Assembly (NCBI GenBank): GCA_030731635.1
Contig: JANQTR010000256.1
Coordinates: 1 to 28,809, forward strand
Origin: Erythrobacter sp.
GTDB taxonomy: Bacteria; Pseudomonadota; Alphaproteobacteria; Sphingomonadales; Sphingomonadaceae
Direction of reading: 5' to 3'
DNA: 28,809 bases
The notes beneath the pieces are model-generated. The model worked only from the letters and a program-made list of their open reading frames with translations, searched no databases and had not been told where the DNA came from. Below, piece after piece: positions 1 to 8,134 of this stretch. A program made the position numbers and the translations under genes. Each line of letters starts with the position of its first letter. Position 1 is the first letter of the stretch.

Positions 1-3000
1 CAGGTCCTGCGCATTGAGATTGCCCGAAGCGATGTTGACGGAGAACTGGCCCGCCACATTGGCCGCATTCGCCAGGTTGGACCCGCTGGCATTGGCCGTC
101 AGATTCACAGTCACGGCAGTGATGTCCGCGGGGCTATCATCACCGATGCGCAGCGCCGCGAAGCCGCCTCGGCTGCTGCCGTCAAGCCCGGTTACGGCAT
201 CGGCGCTGATCTGGATCAGGTCGGCGCTGACGCGCGATGAGCCATTGACCTGAACCTCTGCTGCGTTGCTGCGGGCCGTTGCGCCAGTGCCGAAATCAGC
301 AAAGGCCAGCGTTTCTACGAACAGCTGATCTACTGTAAGATCGGAATTGGTTATTTCCAACTCAACGAGCGCGCTGGTGGCATTGCCCGTAAGATCACCG
401 CTGCCGCCGCGCGCCTGAGTTTGCAATCGCAGGATGCCCGCGCTGGTCTGGCTGGCGGCCACTGTCAGCGACGAATCTATGATTCTTAAAGAAACTTCAT
501 TGAAATCGGTCAACGCTTCGCCGCCAGTGCCGCCAGCATCGCTGCCACCATCGCCGCCTGTGGCATTGGCCGAAATGACGATTTCACCGACCAAACTGAC
601 GATCGAACCGGAAATATTGACGTCGAGCGGGCTGACGGTGGCGCTGCCGCCTTGCCCGGTCAGACTGGTGGCGCTGCCGCCAACCGCGCTCGGATTAATC
701 CGCAGGAAGCCGCCGGACAGGTTCGTGTTGGTCAGCGAGAAGAGAGTGAGCGCGCCCTGCGCGTTTCCGCCCGCGATCGCACCATTGCCACCGGTAGAGG
801 CGCCGCCCAACGTAATCCCGGCTGCACCCTGCGCATCAGGTGTAAAGGTAATGGTTGAGTCATTGGCATTGAAGATGATGACGCCGGATTCGCCGTTGCT
901 GAAGACATCGCCGCCACGATTGCCGTCACCACCGGTCGATTGGTCGTTCAGACCCAACACCCCGATGATATTCAGCGTGCCGCCATTAAGTTCGACCAGG
1001 TTACGGCCGCCAATGGCATCACCGCCATCGCCGCTGCCTGACCCATCGCCGCCTTCACCGCCGGAAAGCCCGCCAACCAGCGCGAGGGTCGCCTCGCCGC
1101 CATTGAGCACGCGGATGCTGCGCATGCCGCCAAAGGCATCACCGCCGGTGACATTGCTGGTCGACAAAAGGCTTGATCCGCCTTCCGAAAATACCGTGAA
1201 CAGTGTCTCGCCCATCACGATGCTGGAGCCGGTGCCGTCGGCCTCGATATCGGCGCGGCCGCCAAAGCCGTCTCCGCCCCTGCCGCCATCCACGCTGGAT
1301 CCGCCGCCGAAGCCGCTGGCGATCAGCCTGATCAGTCCGACGCTATCGGGATCATTGATCGGATTGGCGGGAAGCACGATGCTGCCGCCCTGACGCGCAA
1401 GCACACCGATGTTGCCGCCAATGCCATCGCCGCCTGCGCCGCTGCCACCATTGCTAGCCCCGCCAATGCCGAGTGCTGCGAGTATCGCGCCGTCGCCATT
1501 GGCTGGCCCGCTGAACTGAACGGGCGTGTTGCGTTCGATAATGATCTCGCTTCCACTGCCGAAGCTGCGCAGTTCGGCAGTTCCGCCCACGCCTACGCCG
1601 CCGTCGCCGCCCACAGTCGTGTCATCAAATTCTGGATTGGCCTCGCCGCCGAGACCGCTGGCAGTGACCTGCAAGCTTCCTAGTCGGATCAGGCCCCCAC
1701 CCTGAGCCTGAACATATGCCGTGCCACCGGTACCGCGGCCGCCCAAGTTGCCGAAATCTGCAATGCCGCCGAAGCCACTGGCCTCGATTGCGGCATTGCC
1801 GGTGATGACCGCAATGCCCGGTGTCGCGGCATCTTCAATCTCGATGAAGGCGCGTCCACCCGTGCCGTCCGCACCTGGCCCATCGAAAGATATGCCGCCG
1901 GTGCCATTCGCGGTAAGATTGACGTCGCCGTCAACCGTCAGGTCGATGCCGTCAAGGCGGATAAAGGAGTCGCCACCGAACCCTGCGCCCCCAGGGAAGC
2001 CTTCTCCGCCAATGCCGAATGTCCGGGCGTTAATCGAGCCGAGGGTGGCTGTGCCGCCAAGCCCACCACTAAGCGAGGCTTCACCGCCCGTACCGACGCC
2101 GCCCGTGCTTCCGGCACCGCCAATCCCATTGGCCAACAGGTCCACGCCGCTGGCGGTCACATCGCCCGCCTGCACGCTCAATATGGCGCGCCCTCCAGTG
2201 CCGTCGCCCCCTTCGCCGGAGGGGAAATCTCCCGTCGAAAAGCCGCCCCGGCCGCCAAAGCCGTCAGCAATGACTGACAGCGATCCGAAATTCGCCCGGC
2301 CCTGACCGAGCGAGCCGTCAGTTCCGAACAGCAAAAGCCCAGAGGCCGCCACCCCGCCAAAGCCGTCGCCGCCAAGCCCACCATCCTGGGTGGAGCTTCC
2401 AAAACCGCCGTTGCCGCCCGTACCCACCGCGTTGACGATGGCAGAACCGCCTACCTCAATGCTGCCGTTGTCGCCGCCAGCCAAAAGATAGGCGCCGCTG
2501 TTGAAATTGGCGTCAGCCTGGTTGGGAACAGCCGCATCGCCGCCATACCCGATCCCGCCCATGCCAGCTTGGACGCCCGCTCCATCATCAGCTTGCCCGC
2601 CCCTGCCACCAAACCCGTTCGCGATAACCAGCGCGTCGAGCGCGATCGACAGCGCAGCGGTTTCATTAAGGGTGCCGTTTGCCTGGAAGAAGGCATTGCC
2701 CCCGCGGCCAACACCTCCGGTGCCGCCAAACCCGATCGAGGCATCGCCGCCAGTCGCTGAAGTCAGCGCTGTGGCCGAGCCCAGAAGGTTGATCGTGCCG
2801 GTGATGGCATTGGCCCCGGCAACGCCGCCAAAGGCATCGCCCCCATCAAAGCCATCGCCCGCCATGGCCGTGGCATCGGCGGTGAAATCACCACCAACGG
2901 TGATCGCACCGCCCCCGAGGGTGCGTGCGCGCGCAGCTCCGCCCAGCGCATTGCCGCCAGCACCGCCGCCATTGTTCCCGCCTTGCGCAGTTGCCAGCAG

Positions 3001-4884
3001 GACAAGGCCGCCTTCGATGGTGATCGTGCCCGCGCTATCGATCGAAACTGCCGCTTCGCCTGCATCCGCCAGCGCGCCGCCGGTTGATGCATTGACCCCG
3101 CCCGCAACGGCGTTGGCCGAGGCTGACAGATTGCCGCCAACACTCAACGTGCCGCCGCCGTCAAAGATGCTGATCAACGCGCTCCCGCCAAAGGCGTCAG
3201 ACACGGTCGAAGGACTGAAGGTATCGCCCTCGGCGCCAAACGCGCGCGCTGTCAGCGTCACGTCCTGACCAACCGAGACATTGCCGCCCTGGATCGCGAA
3301 GAACTGCGCCAACCCGCCGCGCGCTTCGGCCCCGGTGACAATCCCGCCCAGCGTGGAGCCAAAGGCATCGGCGCGGATCGTGGCATTGCCGTCGATCGTC
3401 AAGCTGCCGCCGGTCGACCCGATCAACGCCTGTCCGCCGCGCGCGATGCCGCCGATGAGGTTGATGTCGTCGGCCCCGGCAAACGCCTCAGCAGTCACCA
3501 GCGCATTGCCATTGATCGTAATCATGCCGCCGCCAAAAGCGTCGATAAAGGCGGTGCCGCCTTGCGCATTGATCGCGTCGAGCGTTTGCAAACTTGAGCT
3601 GACCACGCCGTAATCGCGCGCATCGACCAGCACATCGCCGGTGATCGTCAGGCTCTGGCCATTGCTGGCCGTCAGTTCGGACCGTTCGCGGCCAACCATG
3701 ATCAGGTTGCCGATGATCGAACTGGCGCGGTTGATCGTGGTCACCTGCGTGCGGTGGGTGCCGATCGCCAGAATGCTGCTGGTGGCATCGAAGTCTTCAA
3801 GGAAGATGTCGGCACGGGTGGTCGACAATTCGGAACCATCGTTGAACACAGCATCGATCCCGTCGCTAATCGATCCGCCATCAACCGTGCGCCCGAACAC
3901 GTTGTAATTGGCCGACAGGATGATCTCACCATTGACGATGCCCGCGCTTTGCGCCGGATCGAAGCCGAGATTGCCGCGGAAAATCATGCTGATCGGGTCC
4001 GCCGAAGCGCGCGCCACAGCGTAGAGAATGTGGTTGTCTCCCGCCCCGGTGCTCGATGGGCCGCCCACCGTGCCCCCCAACTCCACCACGGTGCCGCCGG
4101 CTGCGGTGCCGACCGGGATCGAGATATTGAACAATCCGTTCGAAACCGACAGGTTCACCACCTCGCCCGCGACATAGGCATGGCTGCCATTGACCCGCGC
4201 CGTGCCGAGCATCTGCACATCTGCGGCGACCACCGCAAAGAACGAATTTTCCGCAAGGGCCGAAATCTGCGCGCCGGGATTGATCTGGATGCGCGCGGTC
4301 GAACCGGGCGTGGCCGCGAGGTTGAGGTTGCCGCCATTGGCGAAATTGGCAAAGCTGGCTGGCGATGTATCCAGCGTAGTCAGCAGCAGGCTGCCGACAT
4401 CAAACGTGGCTGTGCTGCCAATCAGTAGTCCGGTGGGCGAATAGAACGCTACAAACCCGCCCGCCATCTGTGCGCCGGTGGCAGGGTTGGTGATGCGCGA
4501 AATCACATTGCCGTTGATGACCGCGATATCATTGTTGCTGGATGGCAGGATTCGGTTGAGGACGGCGAAATCGGGCTGCTGGCTCGCCCGGAACAGCAGC
4601 GTATTGTTCGCCGGCAGATAGGTTAGCGCACCGCCGCCCGATTGTTCGAACGGTTGCCAATTGATGACGGCCGTCGGCGAAAAGACATCCACCGTTGTCT
4701 GACCGGCGGTGCCATTGTCGATGAAGGCTGCGCCGTCGACGACCGTACCTCCAGCATTCACCCCCTGCGCATCGGCGCGTTGCGGCGCAAACATCATTGC
4801 CAACGCCAACGCCGCGCTGCCGCAACCAAGCATCAGGCGGGTTCTGTCTGGGCGAGCTTGGCGGTTCCGGATCGGATAGGTCAT
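1..4884 (-). CDS. TpsA-type filamentous-hemagglutinin-like exoprotein, C-terminus beyond window
   Basis: This is a large secreted or surface exoprotein of a two-partner secretion system. Reading the minus strand from the ATG at 4884, I found no stop codon in 1628 codons to the window edge, so only the N-terminal part is visible. Residues 1-39 form a long signal peptide with a twin-arginine-free basic N-terminus, ending in ADA before QG. Residues about 40-300 fit the TPS secretion domain: there is a stretch NGNVISRITNPATG followed by YSPTGLLIG, which resembles the NPxG motif region of FhaA-like proteins. Residues about 440-1500 are a beta-helix-like run of glycine-rich repeats. GGAG lies 8 bases before the ATG, inside the end of tpsB, whose TGA is separated from this ATG by one base, so translation is probably coupled. 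The partner for export is the TpsB encoded just upstream. Adhesin or biofilm function is inference; no effector domain is visible. Confidence 0.88.
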   Translation of the reverse strand, partial: MTYPIRNRQARPDRTRLMLGCGSAALALAMMFAPQRADAQGVNAGGTVVDGAAFIDNGTAGQTTVDVFSPTAVINWQPFEQSGGGALTYLPANNTLLFRASQQPDFAVLNRILPSSNNDIAVINGNVISRITNPATGAQMAGGFVAFYSPTGLLIGSTATFDVGSLLLTTLDTSPASFANFANGGNLNLAATPGSTARIQINPGAQISALAENSFFAVVAADVQMLGTARVNGSHAYVAGEVVNLSVSNGLFNISIPVGTAAGGTVVELGGTVGGPSSTGAGDNHILYAVARASADPISMIFRGNLGFDPAQSAGIVNGEIILSANYNVFGRTVDGGSISDGIDAVFNDGSELSTTRADIFLEDFDATSSILAIGTHRTQVTTINRASSIIGNLIMVGRERSELTASNGQSLTITGDVLVDARDYGVVSSSLQTLDAINAQGGTAFIDAFGGGMITINGNALVTAEAFAGADDINLIGGIARGGQALIGSTGGSLTIDGNATIRADAFGSTLGGIVTGAEARGGLAQFFAIQGGNVSVGQDVTLTARAFGAEGDTFSPSTVSDAFGGSALISIFDGGGTLSVGGNLSASANAVAGGVNASTGGALADAGEAAVSIDSAGTITIEGGLVLLATAQGGNNGGGAGGNALGGAARARTLGGGAITVGGDFTADATAMAGDGFDGGDAFGGVAGANAITGTINLLGSATALTSATGGDASIGFGGTGGVGRGGNAFFQANGTLNETAALSIALDALVIANGFGGRGGQADDGAGVQAGMGGIGYGGDAAVPNQADANFNSGAYLLAGGDNGSIEVGGSAIVNAVGTGGNGGFGSSTQDGGLGGDGFGGVAASGLLLFGTDGSLGQGRANFGSLSVIADGFGGRGGFSTGDFPSGEGGDGTGGRAILSVQAGDVTASGVDLLANGIGGAGSTGGVGTGGEASLSGGLGGTATLGSINARTFGIGGEGFPGGAGFGGDSFIRLDGIDLTVDGDVNLTANGTGGISFDGPGADGTGGRAFIEIEDAATPGIAVITGNAAIEASGFGGIADFGNLGGRGTGGTAYVQAQGGGLIRLGSLQVTASGLGGEANPEFDDTTVGGDGGVGVGGTAELRSFGSGSEIIIERNTPVQFSGPANGDGAILAALGIGGASNGGSGAGGDGIGGNIGVLARQGGSIVLPANPINDPDSVGLIRLIASGFGGGSSVDGGRGGDGFGGRADIEADGTGSSIVMGETLFTVFSEGGSSLLSTSNVTGGDAFGGMRSIRVLNGGEATLALVGGLSGGEGGDGSGSGDGGDAIGGRNLVELNGGTLNIIGVLGLNDQSTGGDGNRGGDVFSNGESGVIIFNANDSTITFTPDAQGAAGITLGGASTGGNGAIAGGNAQGALTLFSLTNTNLSGGFLRINPSAVGGSATSLTGQGGSATVSPLDVNISGSIVSLVGEIVISANATGGDGGSDAGGTGGEALTDFNEVSLRIIDSSLTVAASQTSAGILRLQTQARGGSGDLTGNATSALVELEITNSDLTVDQLFVETLAFADFGTGATARSNAAEVQVNGSSRVSADLIQISADAVTGLDGSSRGGFAALRIGDDSPADITAVTVNLTANASGSNLANAANVAGQFSVNIASGNLNAQDL
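1290..3570 (-). repeat. Glycine-rich degenerate modules inside tpsA
   Basis: The encoded protein repeats a loose module: a short hydrophobic strand, then A-(N/D/S)-G-(F/I/L/T)-GG, a variable polar loop, GG-(D/E/R)-G-x-GG-x-A, then another strand. Clear module heads on the minus strand lie near 2610, 2420, 2255, 2130, 2010, 1905, 1770, 1655, 1470 and 1315, giving spacings of about 35 to 62 residues. Related GGDAFGG units occur near 2830 and 1130. The DNA therefore shows recurrent GCCGCC-rich strings on the plus strand. The pattern is compatible with a parallel beta-helix whose turns carry glycine loops; that structural reading is inference. Confidence 0.75.
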
Positions 4885-4885
4885 T

Positions 4886-6778
4886 TCAATATCTCCACGG
4901 GAACAAACGGGCGGTCAGTGTGAACATCAACCTGACATCGCCCCGGCTGGCGGCCAGATCAGGGCGTTCCAGCGGCACGGCAATCAAGACATCGCTTTGT
5001 AGGCCCGATCCCCAGGCCATCCGCACGCCCCCGCCCGCTGACCATAACCGGTCGGGATTGGTCGCGCGGCGGCTGGGATCTTCGTTCCAGACAAACGCCA
5101 CATCGCTGAACAGATAGGGCTGGAAGGCAAACCCGGTCACGGTTGCGGGCACCAGCGAGCCATAGCGCAGCTCAAACGCGGACAAGATCCCGCTATCGCC
5201 CAGCACTGCGCCCGGATCATAACCGCGCCCAATCGAAAAACTGCCAGCGGCGATTTCCTCGAATGCGGGCAAGGCATCGCTGGTCAGCTGCGCCTGCGTT
5301 TCCAGCGCGAAGGCCAACAGCGGGGTAGGGCGATATTCCAGATCGGCATTGAGCCTGACCAACAGCGGGGTAGGGTCCGCCTCAATCCGGCTGGGCGGCG
5401 TCATGCCCCCAAGCAGGCAGCCGAGCAGGTTCGCGCGGCAATCAGGGCTGGCATCAAACACATCCAGACCCTGGCGCGCCTCAAACCCATAACGCAGTCG
5501 CAGCTTTGGTTCGAACGGGCTGTATCCCCCGGCGCGCAGCACTGACTGCTGATCAGTCCATTCGCCGGCCACCCGCGCAAACACCATTCGCACCCGGTCT
5601 TCGGTCAGGCCGAAATTGTTGATATCAACCTGCTGATCGGCATAATCGAACCCGGCATCAGCGTACAGGCTGTGACGCCTTGTGCGCAGCAGCGGATAGC
5701 TGGCATAAATGCTGGCAAAATATGTCTCAGCCTCGACATCGAACCCGGGCAAGGCGGTCGACGGATTGGCGGTGCTATAGGTGAACTGCCCGCCCAGCCG
5801 CAGCCCTTCGCTGCCGACGCGGAAATCATGGCCGACCTGCACCGTGTGCTGTTCAGCAAAATCGAGCGTGCTGAACAGGGCCACCGTGGTGCGATCGCCC
5901 AGCCCGGTAACATCGTAAATTTCGCCGCGCAGCACCCCGCCAAAACGGCCGAGCGCCTCTGAACCGAAATTTTGCACGTTGAAATCGATGATCCCGCGCT
6001 GCCGCAGCACCGCCACTTCGCCCACCAGATCGCCTGGCGCGCCACCCGCCGCCGGACGTAGCGACAGGCGCACATCCATCCCCGGCAGATCATCAGCCAA
6101 CAGCAGATAACGTTCGGCCGTGTTGGTGTTGAAAACATCTTGCCGAGTCAGTTTTTCCAGATAGCCCGCCACCAGTGCCTCTGACGCGCCGGCATCACCG
6201 CGCACGCGCACCGTAGTCAGCCGCCCGAACACCACATTGAAATCGGGAATGCCGTCAGACAGGCTCTGTTCGGGAATTTCGACCGTGGCGAGATAACCCT
6301 GCCGCCGCAGCAGCGCGTTGGCCTCCGCCCGGATATCGCACAGCACCGATACTGGCAGCTCGCGCCCCTTGTAATCAGCCCAGGCTGCATCAAGTGACAA
6401 GCCCGGCACCCGCTCCAACCCGTTGAACTGGGCCCCGCCCACGGTGAAGCGGATATCAGCGAATTCAGGCCGGTCCAACGCGCAGGGCGCACGTTCGAAA
6501 TCGCCGTCCACGGTCAGGGTCACGCTGCGGTCGTCGCGGCGCGGTTCGGGCGGGATCAGATCGCTGCGGTTGGGCGGAGTGATGACCGGTTGCTGCACCT
6601 GCGCCTGTACAGCGGCGGGCAGGGCCAGACCGATCAGGCCAGCCCCCAGCGCCGCAGCCGGGATCGCTGCCGAAATTGCCGCACGGGCAGCCGCAAGGCC
6701 TTGCCGCGGCGACAATGAACTTTGGGCAGGCCGCGCGCATTGCGGGCCAAAAAGCAGGCTAAGCAGAGTATGCCGCAA
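4886..6778 (-). CDS. TpsB outer-membrane transporter (FhaC/ShlB family)
   Basis: This 630-residue outer-membrane pore of the Omp85/TpsB superfamily should secrete the TpsA encoded immediately downstream. An unusually long N-terminal export signal (residues 1 to about 59, ending AVQA) precedes a proline-rich linker. Two POTRA-like modules follow at about 80-170 and 170-250, including the PDFNVVFGRLTTVRVRG junction typical of ShlB-type proteins. The rest is a beta-barrel ending in RLFPWRY with a terminal aromatic residue. The motif IGRGYDPG, near residue 515, matches the conserved (V/I)RGY tip of loop L6. The start is a TTG preceded by AGGGGGG; an in-frame TAG three codons earlier excludes a longer protein, and no in-frame ATG exists near the signal peptide. 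The gene is first in a B-A operon with the exoprotein gene. Family assignment is firm; the substrate is inferred from adjacency. Confidence 0.9.
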   Translation of the reverse strand: MRHTLLSLLFGPQCARPAQSSLSPRQGLAAARAAISAAIPAAALGAGLIGLALPAAVQAQVQQPVITPPNRSDLIPPEPRRDDRSVTLTVDGDFERAPCALDRPEFADIRFTVGGAQFNGLERVPGLSLDAAWADYKGRELPVSVLCDIRAEANALLRRQGYLATVEIPEQSLSDGIPDFNVVFGRLTTVRVRGDAGASEALVAGYLEKLTRQDVFNTNTAERYLLLADDLPGMDVRLSLRPAAGGAPGDLVGEVAVLRQRGIIDFNVQNFGSEALGRFGGVLRGEIYDVTGLGDRTTVALFSTLDFAEQHTVQVGHDFRVGSEGLRLGGQFTYSTANPSTALPGFDVEAETYFASIYASYPLLRTRRHSLYADAGFDYADQQVDINNFGLTEDRVRMVFARVAGEWTDQQSVLRAGGYSPFEPKLRLRYGFEARQGLDVFDASPDCRANLLGCLLGGMTPPSRIEADPTPLLVRLNADLEYRPTPLLAFALETQAQLTSDALPAFEEIAAGSFSIGRGYDPGAVLGDSGILSAFELRYGSLVPATVTGFAFQPYLFSDVAFVWNEDPSRRATNPDRLWSAGGGVRMAWGSGLQSDVLIAVPLERPDLAASRGDVRLMFTLTARLFPWRY

Positions 6779-7017
6779 GGTTCCCCCCTAAACGGTTTTG
6801 CCCAGACTGCGCCTATGTGCAGCCCGTGACCATTCGCTAGTTCCATCAGTTTTCGAGCGTTCAGCGCTTAAGCGCCGTTATCCGCATCACAACCAGCGAC
6901 CCCTTGATGGCGATCAAACTACTCTCACCTACCCCAAACACAAGCACGCAAACGACCTGACGCCCGGCTGAAGGCACTTTGTCGCATTTGCACAAAAGCC
7001 TGCGCTGTAAACGCGGT
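6779..7017. promoter_or_regulatory. Intergenic region upstream of tpsB with a 12-bp palindrome
   Basis: This 239-base gap lies upstream of tpsB and downstream of the lipoprotein gene, both on the minus strand, so it should hold the tpsB promoter. A perfect 12-base palindrome, GCGCTTAAGCGC, is at 6864-6875, about 85 bases before the TTG start. I see no convincing -35/-10 pair and no clear intrinsic terminator for the lipoprotein gene. The palindrome could be an operator for a dimeric regulator; this is inference from symmetry and position only. Confidence 0.35.
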
Positions 7018-7887
7018 TCAATTGCCCGCGGCGAGCATCACCTTTGACGATGCGGCCGACACTGCGCCTTGCGCTGCCGTCAGCTTGGCCGGGCGGGTGG
7101 CCGTCGGATAGGCCTGAGCCAGCACGGCAAGCGCTTCGGTGATGTGCGTGTAGAGCGCAGGGTTATCGGCCTTGATCGCCGCACCCGAGGTGGCAAACAC
7201 GCCTTTGGCGACCGCAGCAAAGCCATATCCATCGAGATAAGGCTCGTAGCGATCATCTTTGGCGCTAGCGCGATACATCGTGCTCGACCGTTCGATCATG
7301 TCGGCGATAACGCCTGCGGCCACCTTGGCAGCCGGCGTATCGCTTTTGGGAGCCTTGTTGGCAGCCCCGCGCAGCGCAACGATAATCGCGTCGTAATGCT
7401 TGCCAACCTCGGCAACGCTTTTGCCTTCGGCGGCAGCGGTTGCGGCATCGGTCAACAGCGGCTTGAAATCGGCAACCCCGAGCTTGGCGAAAACCGGGTC
7501 CATTTCCACCAGCACTTCCGACACAGGGTGCGCAAACATTTCGGTTGCCGCATCCTTCTTGCCGGCCTGATAGGCATCGCGCGCGGCAATCACATGGGCT
7601 TCGGCCACCGCCAGCGCGATTCCATAGGCAACCGGATCGGTGGCCGCGTCAGCCACCGCCACGCCGCCTTCGCCTTCACCGCCTGGTTCTGCTGCTGCTG
7701 CGCTGGGGCCGCTTTCACCGGCACCGGCACCACCTTCGCCCTCACCAGCCGCTGCGCCGCTTTCGCCCGGCGCGGCAGCTTCGGTCTTGGCGCCCTCTCC
7801 CGCTTCGCCGCCGCACGCTGTCAGCATTCCGCCCGCCAGCGCCGTGCCGAGACCGAGCTGTGTCCAAAGCTTGAGCGTGCTGTTCAT
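7018..7887 (-). CDS. Fur-box-preceded lipoprotein, family not recognised
   Basis: This is a predicted 289-residue lipoprotein. Residues 1-25 form a lipoprotein signal peptide with lipobox LTAC (Cys25). A low-complexity linker rich in Gly, Ala and Glu follows to about residue 80. The rest is a mostly helical Ala-rich domain with His98 and an HPVSE element (120-124) that could bind a metal. The ATG at 7887 was chosen because the signal peptide begins there; a reading frame continues upstream to 8022 but would add 45 residues before the signal and pass through the Fur box. A Fur-like box lies 51 bases upstream, so expression is probably iron-repressed. Imelysin/EfeO-like periplasmic iron-uptake proteins are one possibility because of the Fur control and helical make-up, but I cannot see a convincing GxHxxE imelysin motif. 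Function is left open. Confidence 0.7.
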   Translation of the reverse strand: MNSTLKLWTQLGLGTALAGGMLTACGGEAGEGAKTEAAAPGESGAAAGEGEGGAGAGESGPSAAAAEPGGEGEGGVAVADAATDPVAYGIALAVAEAHVIAARDAYQAGKKDAATEMFAHPVSEVLVEMDPVFAKLGVADFKPLLTDAATAAAEGKSVAEVGKHYDAIIVALRGAANKAPKSDTPAAKVAAGVIADMIERSSTMYRASAKDDRYEPYLDGYGFAAVAKGVFATSGAAIKADNPALYTHITEALAVLAQAYPTATRPAKLTAAQGAVSAASSKVMLAAGN

Positions 7888-7910
7888 CGCAGAAAGTGTC
7901 CCTTGGGGTA

Positions 7911-7934
7911 ATGAGCCTGTTGAAAACAGCTCAT
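7911..7934 (-). promoter_or_regulatory. Imperfect inverted repeat in the lipoprotein leader
   Basis: Arms ATGAG/CTCAT and CTGTT/AACAG pair around a GAA loop, with one unpaired C. The element lies between the Fur box and the lipoprotein start codon. It could be a leader hairpin or a second operator; neither is shown. Confidence 0.3.
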
Positions 7935-7937
7935 GGC

Positions 7938-7956
7938 GGAAATGATAATCATTCGC
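7938..7956 (-). promoter_or_regulatory. Fur box
   Basis: The 19 bases GGAAATGATAATCATTCGC match the classical Fur consensus GATAATGATAATCATTATC at 15 of 19 positions, including the whole central AATGATAATCATT core. The box is 51 bases before the lipoprotein ATG and 179 bases before the divergent S46 peptidase ATG, so the lipoprotein is the likelier target. The role as an iron-responsive operator is inferred from the match. Confidence 0.7.
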
Positions 7957-8134
7957 AAGAACTGATTGCAGCGTGATCTTCACCTGCGTGCAAAAGCCGT
8001 TCGTCGATCCGGCAAATTCCACCTTTTCATGGGACAGCGATGTGGCCTAACAGCCCCCATCCGCCCATGCAGGGCAAGATCACGCCCGCCGCCCCGCACG
8101 ATTCCGGGCGTGGCGCCAGATAAAGGACGTCGCC

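Noticed and set aside
434..3613. Series of long proline-rich plus-strand open frames (for example 434-1393, 1721-2305, 2501-3268)
   Set aside because: They are the complement of GGC/GGT-rich glycine repeats in the uninterrupted minus-strand tpsA frame. Their composition simply mirrors those repeats.
7888..8022. N-terminal extension of the lipoprotein gene to 8022
   Set aside because: It would place 45 residues before a clear lipoprotein signal peptide and make the Fur box coding.
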